A DNA stretch of 64,000 bases from Patiria pectinifera (GCA_029964075.1 CM057147.1:23829513-23893512), one strand, 5' to 3'. Shown: positions 12,101-27,100, numbered from the stretch's first letter. Program-made: numbers and translations. The notes: a model not told the origin generated them from the letters alone.

Positions 12101-15100
12101 CGTACTAAACGAAATCTGGACTAAGTATTCACAAATCATCCTGCTAGCTTTCTCGGAATCACATTCAGTACATTGCTGTGAAGAGTGCACTGTCGCAGAG
12201 GATGACGTGAGAGATGCTGGAATTAGTTTATGATTTCCCCGGGCCCCGTTGTAACTTACACTAGTTCGTCTTCCGGTCTGTGATATTCCCAGCGGTCAGT
12301 GCGTAGGTTTTTTTTTTCAGAAATTGCATTTTAATAGGGGATGTTGCTCAGGGCAATTTTAAAGCTAACTTTGTGAAAATTTCATAAAAATTTTCTGGGC
12401 AAGTTCTTTCTTCTTATTTTTTGTGTGAGTTGTTAAAATAAAAATCAGCTCTTGATTGTGACTTTTTTTTCTGCCAAACTTGCTTCAGGTTGTGGAGATG
12501 TACACGTTTCATGCTCTTTGCATCAAAATCCTGGCTATGCTGTTCAGTTTTTGATAAATCTCATCATTAAAGTTGTTCTTCCCTGTGCTATTTGTGACTT
12601 TCAATCGAAAAATATGTTTTGCTTTTTAATTGCTATTTTTCTAGCAAAACAAGGTTATGTTATATTCGAATTAATTGCAACCTGACAATAATTCACACCT
12701 ATTTTTCAGTGACTAATTACCAGTATTGGTGCAAATACTACCAAAAATAGAACCACTTTCAGAGGGTTGAAAATGTCCACAAAAAGGGGGGAAAAAAAGA
12801 GGAATCTTTCTGTTCAAATAAAACGTACAAATCAAATATGCTTCAGGCAAACAAATTGAACGTGCTGAAGAGCACAGGTGCATTCACTTTAAGTTCAGAG
12901 GAGTCTATACAATGGAATGTCTGAAAATGTACCCCACTAGAGAGGCAGCACCTCTGTGTGTTGTACTTGTGGGAGATGCGGTGGCATTTCAGTGAACTTT
13001 GTACTTAAGACAAATCAAATGGCTAAATTTAAACGTGTGTCATTTTGAAATTCAAGAAAAAATATTTTCGTAAGAGGTTCGTGATCTTGCTGATGTGCGT
13101 ATAATTTTGTACCAATATTTGAAAACATCTACATGGAAGTAGGGGTAGAGATATAAACAATGACTTATTTTTTTTAGAGGGGGGTTTCAATACTGAATAC
13201 AGTGGGGATGTATATCGTGATAAGAAAATGGAAAGGTTATCTGAAACTTGAAACATTTAAAGATATAGTCCATCATTTGTAATTTTTGCATTTTGTTCGT
13301 TTGAAGCAATTAAAGTGTTCAAAATCTAACAAAGGATACTGAACAACTAACCTGATGAAGTTTCAGCGCAGCTTCAGCTGTATATTCCGAGAAAAGCAGC
13401 ATTCTAGGATGTCAATTTCAAATCCAAAGTTTCTGAATCATGTTTTGAATTGTTTTGAATTACAGCTATACGCGATGTCTTGCACTGATCCGACGAATTA
13501 TAGCAACCGCGCGCCTGTGCGTCGTGCCAATGCTTGCGCGCGCTGCGCCGAATAACAAAACGAACTACAAATTTAAATTTTCCTATGGTGCGTCTTAAGA
13601 TGCACCGTTGGAAAGGCCTTCTTTCGTTGATTACTTCAAAATGATAGCTTGCCAGAAAGATTAATTTCACAGGGAGTTTAGTTCCCTTACTAACTTTCAG
13701 CCAAGTATGTTTGTCAACAATAATACGCCAGTTACTTTTTCGGATGGCTGCAAATGATGGACTATAGCTTTAATGTTACATGAAACTTTTTAGAGGGGGT
13801 TTCATTACTGAATGTGAATATCGTGATAAGAAAATGGAAGGGTTGTCTGAAACTTGAAACATTTAATGTTACATGAAACTAAAGTGACTGATATAAATAT
13901 CGGAAACAAAATTATGCGCACAGCTTAAACGTACCATTTCTTACTGACCTTTCCAACACAAACACAAATTGAGTGTTCTCTTCTCCATCTAGACTGGTGC
14001 CTTTGAATGTCTTGAAGATAAAGTGTGCCTTATAACTTAGTGCTGTCAATTATTATTATTATTTATAAATTTAGGGTCCAAAGGGTGACTTTTTTCCTGT
14101 CCCTGTTACCGTGGTTCTTTGTAATTTACCATGCAAGTACAGGAGTATCATTAAAAAAACGACACTTAGGCCAAAAAAATAAATAAGTCAGTCTCTGGTC
14201 AGCGCGCGCGTCAATATTGATCATGCGCGTCGATCTTTTTTTTTCCAAAATGTTCCGCGGTAGCTCCAACAGCGCCCTCTATTTCCGCACCTCCTCATTT
14301 TTTTTTACCAAAGAGCACCAAGGAATGGGAAATTGCACCAAGGCAAATGATCGAAAGCACCAAGGCAAATTATGGAGGACACCAATGTACATGAGGACAC
14401 CAAAAAAGCAAAATAGTACCCACCTTGTCTGTACAATCCAAGCTTGAAGAAAAAAAAAAAAAGCCGCGTGGCCGCATCAATTCCGGAACTTTGGTCTGAC
14501 CAGAGACCGAATATTTTTTTTTTTTGGCCTTAAAATGACTAATTTTTATTTGTTTGGTACATGTACATGTAGGTCATTTCTTCACTTGTAGTCACTCTTG
14601 GAGGAAGAATACATTGAGTGCATCCAAAATTATAAAATCATACATGGATATCAGATGTGACAGGGATGGAAAAAAGTGGACCCCAAATTTATATAGAATG
14701 ACTAAATTACAAATGTGTACAAACATACATGTACAATGTAGTCATTCTTTTTTCTTAAATCCTAGTCTTAAAAAAAAGGGAATTTCTTATTTCATGGTTG
14801 GGTTTTCACAGAGGAAAACCATTCATGAGATTTATTTACCCTTCAACGTTTTCAAGTGGCAATCCTAGGAATGTTTATATGCACTCATTTAAGATGCAGA
14901 AATGTACTGTATGCTGGTATGTGCAGTTCACATCTGCTGGTTGAAACTGGGGGATTTCGTTTTCCATGTTTGTCATTCAGACGTTGATTACAGCGAAGAT
15001 TTGAGGGGTCTTATTCTCCTTGTTTCCCATTCACTGGATGATTACATCGTCATGTCCAGTACATTCACCTGATTCCCCCTTCCCCACAGACTGATGAACA

Positions 15101-18100
15101 GCTCCTGTGAGAAAGCATTTTGGGGATGGGGGGGGGGGGGGGGGGCGGGAGCGAAGAGGCACTGACTAATTCAGATGGTCGCTAGGGCACAAGCACGCTG
15201 TCTGCTTGCCACTTTTAGATCTCCCCCTGCAATAACAACTTGTTTGTCCAAAAGTGCCCGTATCTTGTAACGTGCCTGAGGGGGAAGGCAGGGAAATTCG
15301 AAGGGAACATCGTTCTGAACTTGATGAGCTAAGAGATTGGTACATGTACTGCTGAATAATCTTCCGTCAGGAGGCAGAACCCTCTAGATCCCATAATAGT
15401 TGATATTTTACCAATTTCTGGATGATTCTCATTTCTTGTCGTCTGTGTCCCCATCATTGACTTTTGTGTCTGTAGCTGTGCCTTTGTTAGCTTCTACATG
15501 TATCCATTAACACTGTAAACTGCATATTCTGAATGTGTGAATATGATTAAAAAGAAAATTGTTTTAATTAATTCTCCCTCTCTGGCTGGCAAATTCAGCT
15601 ACATGTACAGTACGCTATCACATCAGTCAAAATCAATCAAGTGACTGTTTTGAACAGTTAAGAATTCCCTTCTTAAATTTGATATGGCCACGCTTTAACT
15701 GGAGGTGATTGATATTTTGTACAGGTCTGTACATATCGTCGCATCAGTGCAACAAGGTCGTATCTCCTAAAATGGTATGAACGATGCAAAACGCAAGTTT
15801 TAGAATGTCAAAAGGTCGTATCTCGCTTAAAATAACCCGGATGTACACGCAAAGTCAATGGACGTCGAGATACGACCTTGTTACACAAAGTGTATTCGCG
15901 CGAGATACGACTTTGTTGCAGAATGGAGTTACATGTACGACCTTGTTGCACTGACATGACGATATGCGTCAGCTTTACCTACAACTTTTGTCTGTTGATG
16001 GAATTTGACTAGTCATAGTGTTTACACGAATGTGATCTGACTGTTTTTTTGTACTAGTCTGATGTGAATGCATGGCAGTGGAAGTGGAAGAAAGTTGTGA
16101 CAGATCAAACTACCGGTAATTTTATGGATCTTGAATGTGCCAAAACTTGATGATATGCCAGCATTTTGAACTGATTTTGTACATTTCTTATTTTATCTCA
16201 TCTGCAGTCCAACAAACCAAGGAACGGCATCTTCTGCTTCCTTATAGAAGAAGCCAGAGAGACGACTGCACTGGAACTCCCTGAAAAAGAAAACACTTTT
16301 GTGCTGAAGGTGAGAATTACTTGAATAAACACAGTATGGGACACACAGTCGTGTTTTACTATACTCTCGAGGACAATGCTTTGTGTTTCCCTTTGTCCTT
16401 GTAATATAACACTCTTCCATAGACTAAGCACACAAACTTACTACAGAGGACCGTTTCCAACAAAAGACCCAACGCCCGAGGACTGAAAGGATCTGTTGTT
16501 CTCCCTTTGTGTGTCGGTTCTCGGGGGTTATGTAGTACACGTGTACATTGTTCTTGGTGTACAAGTGTTCACCATTTTCATTGTAGCATACTGTACATCT
16601 CTGGAAAGCAGTTTTAAGCTGAGGGATGCATTTGCCAGTAATGCAAGCGCTGTCCCTTCGAGCTGTGTTCACTTGTACGTACTCATTTTTTCAAACCGTG
16701 GACGAAAAATACCAGAGAACAGAAGAGAACGATATCGTCCACGATTCCCAGCATACGTCCGTGATTGGGGTCGTGTACAAAACCTATGGGAGTCTTCATA
16801 AAAAGTTAAGAGTACAAACAAACGAGGGACAATAGGACGTCCACGATCGACGGTGAACACACGTTTGGGTGCATGTGTCTGTGGGCCTGTCAAAACCTCC
16901 ATTTTTGTTATAGGGATATTGGTTTAATCATCTTGTCATTATTTGTTTCCACTTGGAAAAATCAACTATGGATTTGGATATAGATCTCAAAATGAAGGTA
17001 TGGAGAACATGTCTTAAAGATGGTTGCTCCCTGCTCTTCAAAAAAACATTTTTCTCCTAAAAAATGTAGAAGAAGCAAAAAAATTGTATGTTTTGTTTTA
17101 ACAGAAAACTTTTCTTCTTATTTTGAACATCTTCAACCCTCTGAAAAAGGGCTTTCATTTTGCGCACAAAGGAACCGCCCTGCGAGAGCTGAATTTTTGT
17201 CGGGCCAGAAATAGTTCGAAGATTGTAAAGAAATAACTCAATTAATAAACATCAGTGGCTTTTCGTTCAGTGTCTGATTCAAAAGTGAATCACTTTAATA
17301 TTGCTAGGGAAATAGCATTTGAAAAACAAGTCTAATTTTCGGGGTCAAACTCGAAGTAGCATGGGGAACGCATCTTTAAACAAAGTGATCTTGGATTAAT
17401 ATTAAACAGATAGTGCAAGTACACGAGTGGTCTAGATTGTTTGTCAAGTAATTTGATTAATTCCTAGGGAGTGGAGACTTTCTCAGGTTGTTTGGCCTGG
17501 GAAATTCCCGGTGGGGACTTTCTGAAGGAGATCTCCCAGGTCAAATATGGGGTCATCTTGGGAGGAGAGGGGGAGGGGGACGGTTTGTCAGCTCTGTCTT
17601 TGAAGGTCCTCAAGTGATAGCTGGCAGACATACATGTACGTGTGTGCGCTTACATATTGGCACTTATGGGGTACCGGGAACAAAGGGCAACAATAGGGAC
17701 AATGGTACCCTGCAAGTCTGTCTTTAGAAATTGAAGTACCCCATAACCGTAACGCTATGGGTTTTGAGATTTCTAAGGGGACAAAGGAGAACAAAAGATA
17801 GGAACAAGGGTCGAACAATAGTGGTACACCATAAACCCCATGCTAAGTGTACATGTATGTGTACTGGTAACAACAGAGCTCAAATGCATTAATATTTTAT
17901 TGTTAATTAAAACCCTCCCTCTCTGGCTGGCAATTTCAACAAGGCCAGCCCAGCAGTCAAAATAAATCAAGTGACTGTTTTTTTTTTATTTTATGAAAGT
18001 CCCTGCCTTCGTAAAGCAGGATTGACTAACTGTGATGGTTTGAAACCTGATAATTATTGCTATGCTTTGACTGTAGGAGATTGATAAGCAGCTGTTGCCT

Positions 18101-21100
18101 GCTTATAAATTGTCTGTTGATGGAATTTGACTGTCACAGTGCCTACTAAGAAATATGATCTGACTGTTGGTGACTAGCCTGTGTAAAAGGCATGGAAGGG
18201 AACAGGATTGACATTTTGACTGTCTGTGACTGATCAAACAAAAGGAGGGTTAAAACTAATGAAAACTCTTGATAAACTCGGAACAAAAAACAATTCAACT
18301 AAATCAAAACCCCTAAAGTTTGCACCCGAAACTTGGTATGTACATATGCACACGTACATGTACACCACCATATTTAGGCCTGTCTGCGAATGTGTTGCAA
18401 CTAGGTGCAGTTTATAAACAGAGCAGCTGTGGCCAGTAGTGTTTGTCTTGCTAAGTGGGCATTAATTATTGATGGGTTTGTTTTAAATTTTTCGTTGAAT
18501 TTTTTTTTCAGGCAGAGAACAACCTTGAGTATGTCATAGAAGCGCAGAGTATGCAGGATATGCGCTCCTGGCTGACTAACATCACGGCCTGTATGAATAT
18601 GCCTAATTTGCCAAGGTGAGTCGTCTGCAAAGCTTGAGGAACAACAGATAGATGGCTACTGTCCCTTTATGGGGGTGGGGTCAGTTGAAGAAGGAGTGGG
18701 AGGTCATTGATCCCCTCCCATAATGTTTATATGCAAAGGAGGTGCAGCTATTTTAAATTTAACATTGTTTGTTTGATTCCAATAATAGTTCTACTCGAAA
18801 ATACTTGACACAATTTCAATTCAGGAGATGCCTAAAGGTAGGGTAGATTATTTGTCATTTGTGAAGTTTTGTTTGCTTGAAGTAACAAAAGTCCTCAAAA
18901 TCTAAAGACGGGTGCTTAATAACTTACCTGATGAAGTTTTAGTTCTGTGAATGCTGTATATATTTCGAGAAAACAGTATTCTCGGGTCTTGGTTTCAATT
19001 CAAATGTTGCCGAGTCATATTTTGAATTGCGACCGAAATCAGCATCCGGGAATGTCATTCAGCCGATTGCAGCTACGGTACGCGATGTCACACACTGAAC
19101 TGAGAAATGTTTTCAACCGCATGCGTGTGTGCGTTGTGTTAATGCTTGCACACACCCATTCACTGATTTGCCGAATTACAAACCAACTACTAATGTTAAT
19201 TTCTTTTAAGGCCCTCTTTTTGTGTTTTCTTTAAAATGACATCATGGCAGAAGAAATAATTTCACGGGGATATTTTTGCCATTACTATAAACCAAGTAAG
19301 CTTTTCAACAACCGTTTCGTCAGTTACTTTTTGGATAGCTGCAAACATTTTTTTTATCATGAAACATGATGACCTTTAAGGAAAGGACAAAGCCTAATCT
19401 TCAAAATTAACAAATGTTCTTGTTGGTACAAGCGATGTTTGTTTCTTTAATTGGAGATTGGCTTCTTTTTTTTGTGATGCAGTGCTAATTAAATTTACAT
19501 GTACCTTCATAACAATAACATACTGGTATGTCACATAGAAAACTTTATTCCTACAAATGTACCATTAGGGAGACACGTTATCGTAATTTCTTCAATAATA
19601 GGGAGACACCGGCTTTTAGGGAGACACGCAACTGTCTCCCTAATGGCGCAGCCCTCCTTTAAAGGCAAAATTTTACTGTCGCAATTAGGTTATATTTGTT
19701 GCTCGTGGTCTAATTAGTAAAAATACCGAAATTCATGGAAAAAGGACAAGGGAATATTGGGTTAGGGCACATTTAAGTTAGAAAAATCTTGTGCACAAGT
19801 CTATGGGAAAGTCTCCCTAGTGACCCATTCCCGGTAATAATTAGTACAATTTGTATAATTTCACTCAGAGTACAGATGTTTGTCAATAATTTGTTTTCAA
19901 TCTGGATTCTAACTGTACATGTAAATGATATTATCCTTCAGTTCTCCCTCCACTTGTCAAACTGTACAGTAATAGAATAAACATGAACAGTACTCCGAAT
20001 ACAACTGGGGCTGAAATCTCCGACAGTGGTGCACCAAAGCACCACCCCGCCTCCCTCACCTTCGCTTTTCAATAACGGCCGAGTGCCACACAAGTCCCTT
20101 GGCCCCCACTTACAGGCAGTGTTCGGCGGCCAGGCAGTGCCCAGCAAAGTTATTGACCCATCTCATCAGAGAATATTCATGACAATTCCTGCCCTGCGTT
20201 CCCCTTCCCTCCCCCCTTCACCATTGGAGTGCTCTGAAGTGCAGTTCCATTTTGCACTTGCAAAATCAATTCAGCTGTTTTGTAAATCGACACCCCTGGG
20301 AGATGGTAGTGGACAGGAAGGGGAAGGGGGCGGGGTGGGGTGAGGGGGAGGGAGAGGTCACTTGATCCATGAAAAAAAATGATAGGGCTTAGTTATTCCC
20401 ACAAATAACCAGACGCTCCCTTCCATCAAACTGCATGCAGGTAACATCACACTGCAGGTTTTCCCTGTAGTATATATTGTGAAATGCCAACAAATCTTGG
20501 TCATACATACATACAGGGTGAGTCAAAAAAAGCGGAACCCAAACCCCATAAATTATATTTCATATTTAAAAAAATATGTACATGTAGCACCAAAAAATAT
20601 AATGACTGGAAAACCAATTTCATGAGCTACTTTTAGATGAAAAAATTGCTGAAATTGCTCAATCTGTTCAAAGAATACCACCATTTTAAACACAATGACT
20701 CTAAAACCTGTCTCGTCAAATATGACAAAACAGGTCCACATGACGACAAAACAGGTCCACATAACGCAGGTTGTGTGAACGTTATGTGGACTGAGCCATA
20801 AGGTTTCGCCCTCTCTGGAAAATAGGTTTAGAGGCATTTTTGGGTTAGGGTCATTGGTCGCACAATGAAGAGGAACACTCAAGGAAATCAGGATAAAATA
20901 TTTGGGTTGAGAGAGTTTTCACAGCGTGAGTAAAAAAAAATTGTTCTCCAGTTTTCCTGAACTGTGCGAAAACAAAGGAATGTCCACATAGGGTATTGTA
21001 AACATGTACGTGCGTGCACACAGGTGTAAGTATGAATTACCTATCTCTGTTATGATGGGACCCAGTTCAAATCAATTCAATTCAATTCAATCCAACATTT

Positions 21101-24100
21101 ATTTTCACGTTGACATCCTCATTGACAGTTCATAAAAGAAGAAACAAAATGTTCAAAATGTTCTTCGCACAAGATATGTAATTAAGTTTAATACAAAAGC
21201 ACAAGAATTAAATGTAAACATGAAATGATGTCAACGTGAAGGAAAAAAGGTGAAGCAATGCTTTTGTATACATATTGAACCTTTCCCTAGGACAGCTAGG
21301 GCATGACTTGTATTACAACAAAACACGGACGAGGACAGGACAATACATTTAAGAGTGCAACTCAGTACAGTGTGTAATTAGCATGACTTAAAGCTATAGT
21401 CCATCATTTGTAATTTGTGCATTTTATTCGTTTGAAGCAACAAAAGTGTTCAAAATCTAATGAAGGATACTGAACAACTTACCTGATGAAGTTTCAGCTC
21501 AGCTTCAGCTTCATATTCCGAGAAAAACAGCATTCTAGGATCTCAATTGAAAATCAAAAGTTGCTAAATCATGTTTCGAATTGTTTTCAATTGCAGCTTT
21601 ACGCGATGTCGCGCACTGATCCAACGAATTATAGCAACCGCGCGCGCCTGTGCGTCGTTCCAATGCTTGTGCGCGCTGCGCCGAATAACAAAACGAACAA
21701 CTAATTTAAATTTTCTTAAGAAGCACCGTTGGAAATGCCTTCTTTCGTTGATTTCTTCAAAATGATAGCTTGCCAGAAAGGATAATTTCACAGGGAGTTT
21801 AGTCCCCTTACTATCTTTCAACCAGTATGTTTTTCAACAATAATTACGCCAGTTACTTTTTTGGATAGCTGCAAATGATGGACTCGGGCTTTAACAAGTA
21901 AATTCTTAAACGTAACTTTTGATGAGCCATTTTCCCTCCAATTTTTTTGGCAAATGAAACCACAGTAGAGACCAATGTTGAGTCATTCCAGTATATGAAA
22001 CCACGTTTGAAATGGGCTTCTTCTTTTTTGTCTCACAAATAGATCACCTTTCGACGAACTAGGTGTTTCATATGAATGAACTTATGGTGAACTAGCTGTG
22101 TTGATGTCAACATGGGTAGGGGAGACGATAGAACGAAAAGGCCTCCAGATACAATATTTCTTCTCTTCTTGCACTTCATTTTCTACATAATATTGAAGTA
22201 ACACGCAGTGCATGCGTGTACAAATTCACATCATTCTAAAATTAACACCACTCTAAAAAATAAAAAAGTCCAGGGAGGAATTGGGATCACAGTTGTCAAA
22301 AAGAATTCATTGAATTGCCAAAAGGCTCGTTGTGCCATTGGAGTGCAGCCTTCATTTATTCGTAGAGACAACGCACATGCGTGTGTATCATGAGTCACTA
22401 CCGTGCCTGTAGAAAGCACACAGTCAAATTTCCAGGGGAGTTCTTGCTTCTGAAAAACAGGTCGCCGAATCGAGACTTTCCCCGCTTAGTCCCGGGGCTT
22501 TGAATTCAATGAGGTGTGTGCACTATATGGACAATGAATTCTGAAGAATAGGCTATACATGTACATGTACATGCACGTATGTTCCATACATTAATATGTA
22601 AATCATAGGTCTTACACTTTAGTATTTTTCGCCATGAAGGAAAAGCATCGTCATATTGTGCCTGGCAATGTTTTGCCAGGGTTCATAGAAAGTGCAGCAC
22701 GTTAGGAGGTACTGTTTCGCACTATGGGCTCTGTGCACAAGTACGTGATGTACTCTTTCAACGGCCAGAAAAGGAGAGTTGGGGGAGACATAGACTGGTT
22801 CTAGGTCCATCCACTAAGTACATGCATTTCGAGTGATCCAAAGTTGTTGGGGCAGGGATTAGTCTGGGAGACCATGGCAAGTTGAATTTGAACATATTCG
22901 GGCGCCAACGGCGCCTGACGCTTACACGAAGACGCTGTGGCTAATACCTGTAGCTTTGGCACATTCAGGAGGTTGTGCGTACTTCTCGTGCAAACCAGTA
23001 CCATGCCACTTATGCGGCAGCCGGCACACTGTGTAACAAAAAAGTGCCAACGAATCGCTACTTTATCAAGCTTGTGACCTCTCCGTGACATCACGGCCAT
23101 GACAGCGAATACCTCGCATCGTTCCATGCATGCACATTGCACATGTATTCTAGTAACGTACATATACATGTATGTACGTCAAGAAGCGGAAATGTCTTAA
23201 CTCAGTCTGGATGCTTGCCCAGAACCCCGGGTGGGCAAGACTTTTGATGTACCGGTACATGTACATATACATGTACATGTGCATGTACAATACATGAAGT
23301 TCCTTTCAAAGAATTTCACTTGGACTAACAAAAACTGTATGTAAATAATTCCCTTTCTTAAGCTTCTTAACTTGTGAGAACCCTGTGGACGGGACACACA
23401 GCAGTGTGTACTGGTTCGCGCACGTCAGGTGCAAAGTAAGCCCCACCAATTTTATAGCCATACAGTGACTCAAACTTGAATATTATTCAATAGTGAGTCA
23501 AAAAGTTCATGGCAATGCAATTGAATGATGCCACACATGCACATGTATGCTGCTTGGCTTGTTGAAAATTGTTGGATTTTTCCTTTCCAAAAATCAGACT
23601 CTTCTCCAAACATTTCCCCTTTCAAATTCAGCAAACTTAGAAATATTCGAAAGGGGGAGGCAGTGACTTGAAACTCTGCTTTTTCAAGCAACTGGTGGCA
23701 CTGAAGAGTTCTTTTGCCTCTTGTTTTCAGTGGCGTGTACTTTAAGAAGTGGTCTGTCAAGAGGGTTGAGTCCCTCCAAATCTTTCCCCTAAACATGCTA
23801 GACTTGCTGGCCTACTGGTGACAAAAGTAAGAAGCTAGAAAAAACACTCAGAGAGCGCAAACCTCTGCCAATTAAGGCTAAACAGTTTCCCACCATATTG
23901 TCAGTACACCCAAAAGAAATACTCGCATAAAATGGTGAACAATCCTTAAAAATATCCTGGATCCAGACCCAGATCCGGATCACTTCCAAAATCTAAGTGA
24001 CATGTACTTATACCAAGGACCACCACTAAAATTGTTTTTATGCAAATCCGTCTTTTTAGGTTATCTTGTTAACAGACAAACCAACCAACCAACAAACAAA

Positions 24101-27100
24101 CTAACCAAATCCAATGAAAACATAACCTCCGTGGCAGAGGTAAGATTTGGACTGAGACCCAAAGACATAATACATGATACAGACTTGCCTTCAGGCTATA
24201 CATGTGCAGTTGTTAGTGCTGTGCATTTTTCATATGATTTAGTATTTGGTTATTCTTGCTAATTGGATAGTCATCCAGGTACATGTACTTTTTCGAAAAT
24301 ACAATGCATACATAATGCAATACACTGATTTATTTTTTACTACTTGGAAGTCTGATATGAATACTAATCAAATATCAGTATATTGGGCACATGCAGATGA
24401 ACCCTCCTATGCAAACTTACACTCTGTGCAAAGTTGTCTTTTCAGTCATAATCAGTCAAGTGGGAGACCCGGCCTACATACATGTACCGGTATATGTAGT
24501 ATAATTGACTGGCTATAACTGTTTATGTAACTTGATACAGCTATGCTACATGTCTGACTGTAGGTGATTGATAAGACAGCTGTGTCTACCACTTGCCTGC
24601 TTTTGTCTGTTGACTGAATTTGACCAGTCAGAGTGCTTGCTTAAAATATGATCTGACTGTTGGTGACTAGCCTGTGTAAAAGGCATGGCAGGGCAAGTGG
24701 ATGGAATTTTTGACTGTCTGTGACTGTTCAAACAGTAGGAGGGTTAAGCTCCAGCAATTGGTAGGGCAAGTTTCCTGCTCCAATTACATACATACATGTA
24801 CATGGTTTCGTTTTTACACTCAGGTAGTGAAACAGCTTAAATTCAACAACGATATTTATCTGTGCTGCAAATGTGTGTTAACATTTTGCATTTTTTTATT
24901 TCCTCATCACATTCTATGTTCCAGGACCCATTGGGGTCAGTAGGGTATGTTTTCCGTATAAACCTCTTCTGAAAGGCAGATTATGCCACGTGTACGTGGC
25001 AAGTACCGTAACTGTCCCAACACAATATTTTTTTCTGGAATTAGTTTCCAGGTATTGATAATATCAACTCTATTATATCAACTTGCAACATCAAGGAGAG
25101 ACTACAGATTATGACTTGCGTACAAGTACTGTAGGCAAAACTGTTAACCCACAAAACTGTTTGTGATTACTTTTCAAACAAACCAAAAAGGGAAACTGAC
25201 AGGGTGCATTTTAAATAATAATTTTAAAGGTGGGGAAAAAAAGTTAAATGGATCGGGGTTGGAACTTGTAATTTTCTTTGTTCCTACTTCAGAATTATTT
25301 TTGTGACTTAACTAAATGACCACTGGGCGAGTAAGTCGATTACTTGCACGTAGTTTATGCTACTCGTTATACTCATAGTTTTTCATCTACGGGAGTACTC
25401 GTCCTGGCTTGAAGTAGGAGCAGGAACTCATGAGTAGCAATTTAGGATTTAGGGTTCACTAATACGTCCCCTGCAAACAGGGCATCACTCCGCTGTGTCC
25501 AATCTAAGAACCAGGGTTTTTCATCTTTTCTCAGGAACGTTAAGACATTATGTTAGTTTCCTTTCAACTAGGCTGCATTGCCACTTTAACTTGCATTTGT
25601 TCATGTTGACAATATACCTCTTCTATTGTGTTCTATTGTGAGTGAATGTAAATTGTCCTAATACATTATCTTTTTCTTTTTGTTTGTACATTATTTCTAT
25701 TATGACAGGAGACCATTACCCAGCGTGCCTGATCATTCCCCAGAACCCGACAACTCCTCATCCTCCTTCAGTTTCTTGAGGACGAGACCGAACCTCACCG
25801 TTCAAATCCCTGGTAAGTCAACTGAACAACCTCTCCAGGGACTTCTATTTTTCAAAGTTATGTCAATATTTTTGCTGAATGAGAAAAAGCATTATGTACA
25901 TAAATCTCATGGTTAGCATGGGGCATGCATCTTACATACCTGTATGTCAAGGCCTTATTTCGCTTAGTACATTAGCCCTCCCCCCACCCCTTTTGGCCAT
26001 GAACCATCCTCAATCCTGCAAAATCCTCCAGTTGTAACTTGAATTTGTTAAGTGAAGGGGTGACCATTGCCTCAATCCTTCAAAATCCTCCAACAATTAC
26101 TGTTAAGCCCGGTTCATACTTCAAGCGAAAGCGAAAGCGAAGCGAAATTCCTGACATCAACAATACGTTCGCAGCGCGTCCACCATTGTTGACGACATGA
26201 ATTTCGCTTCGCACTTGCTTTCGCGTGAAGTATGAACCGGGCTTTAATGGGTTGAAGCAGTGTGGATGACATTCAGAAGCAGTGCTGATAATATCGCGCA
26301 TAATGCAGGGCTAGCTCATTTATGCATGGCTGAACATAAACAATGCAGGGTACAGCTGCCTTCAAACTCGAAACAGTGCATCCTCCAAGCTCAACCGACC
26401 CTTTTTTGCCATGCATTAATGTCTCAATCCTCTCAAATCCTTGAAAACCACCAAAAGGATTTTATACATGTAGGATTGAGGAGGGTTATTTTTTTAATAA
26501 CCTGCCCTTTTTAGAAGATCCTCAATCCTTCCACAAGCTACCTCCCCTTAAAAATTGAAGATTAAGGTGACGATTAAGATTGACTTCTTCAGCCAATGAT
26601 TAAAGGTATAGTCCATCATTTGTAATTTGTGCATTTTGTTCGTTTGAAGCAACAAAAGTGCTCAAGATCTAAAGAAGGGTGCTGAACAACTAAGCTGGTG
26701 AAGTTTCAGCTCAGCTTCAGCTGTATATTTCGAAGAAAAAAAAACATTCTAGGATCTCGATTTCAAATCAAAAGTTGCTGAATCATGTTTTGAATTTGGC
26801 CTGAATTTAGCGTCAGAGACACGTTCTCACTGAGCCGATTGCAGCTACGCGATGTCACGCACTGATCCGACGAATTATAGCAGTGCTGATAATATCGAGC
26901 ATAAAGTGCTCAAGATCTAAAGAATGGTGCTGAACAACTAAGCTGGTGAAGTTTCAGCTCAGCTTTAATCGCGTGTGTGCATTGTGCCAATGCTTACGCA
27001 CACTTTGCCGAATAACAAAACAAACTACTAATTTGAATTTCTTCTTAAGAAGCACCGTTGGAAAGGCCTTCTTTTGTTGATTTCTTCAAAACGACAGCTT

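Larger units (their letters stand above)
3056..16207 (+). other. SH2B intron 1 (13.2 kb)
   Basis: There is no second gene on either strand. The intron is rich in non-autonomous transposons: 6079-6460, 7112-7302, 8167-8452, 10532-10721, 13261-13769, 14169-14529 and 15731-15966. It also has minisatellites at 4496-4700 and 5515-5620, a poly-T tract at 6138-6187, a poly-G tract near 15130 and dense TACATGTA palindromes (for example 11797-11876). A diverged repeat at about 4170-4345 resembles 40650-40830, sharing CTACCCGTGTAGAG. The stretches 3056-4100, 8500-10300, 10750-13170 and 14550-15700 hold only AT-rich sequence and short open frames with no recognisable protein. Confidence 0.8.
18616..25708 (+). 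other. SH2B intron 3 (7.1 kb)
   Basis: The intron holds two family-B elements (18835-19380, 21392-21890) and a GGGAGACAC cluster (19562-19647). ATTCA short repeats at about 21073-21095 are followed by an inverted pair TTCACGTTGACATC / GATGTCAACGTGAA (21103-21241). Repeated AACAGGTCCACAT occurs near 20720-20765. GTACATGTA arrays lie near 22556 and 23251. GTCTGTTGATGGAATTTGAC-type phrases at about 18112-18200 and 24604-24740 resemble each other and 15985-16090, another dispersed repeat. A 122-codon minus frame at 22801-23169 has no recognisable homology. Confidence 0.7.

Noticed and set aside
22801..23169. 122-codon minus-strand frame as a gene
   Set aside because: It has no recognisable domain, starts in GTACATGTA repeat sequence and has no splice or composition support inside an SH2B intron.
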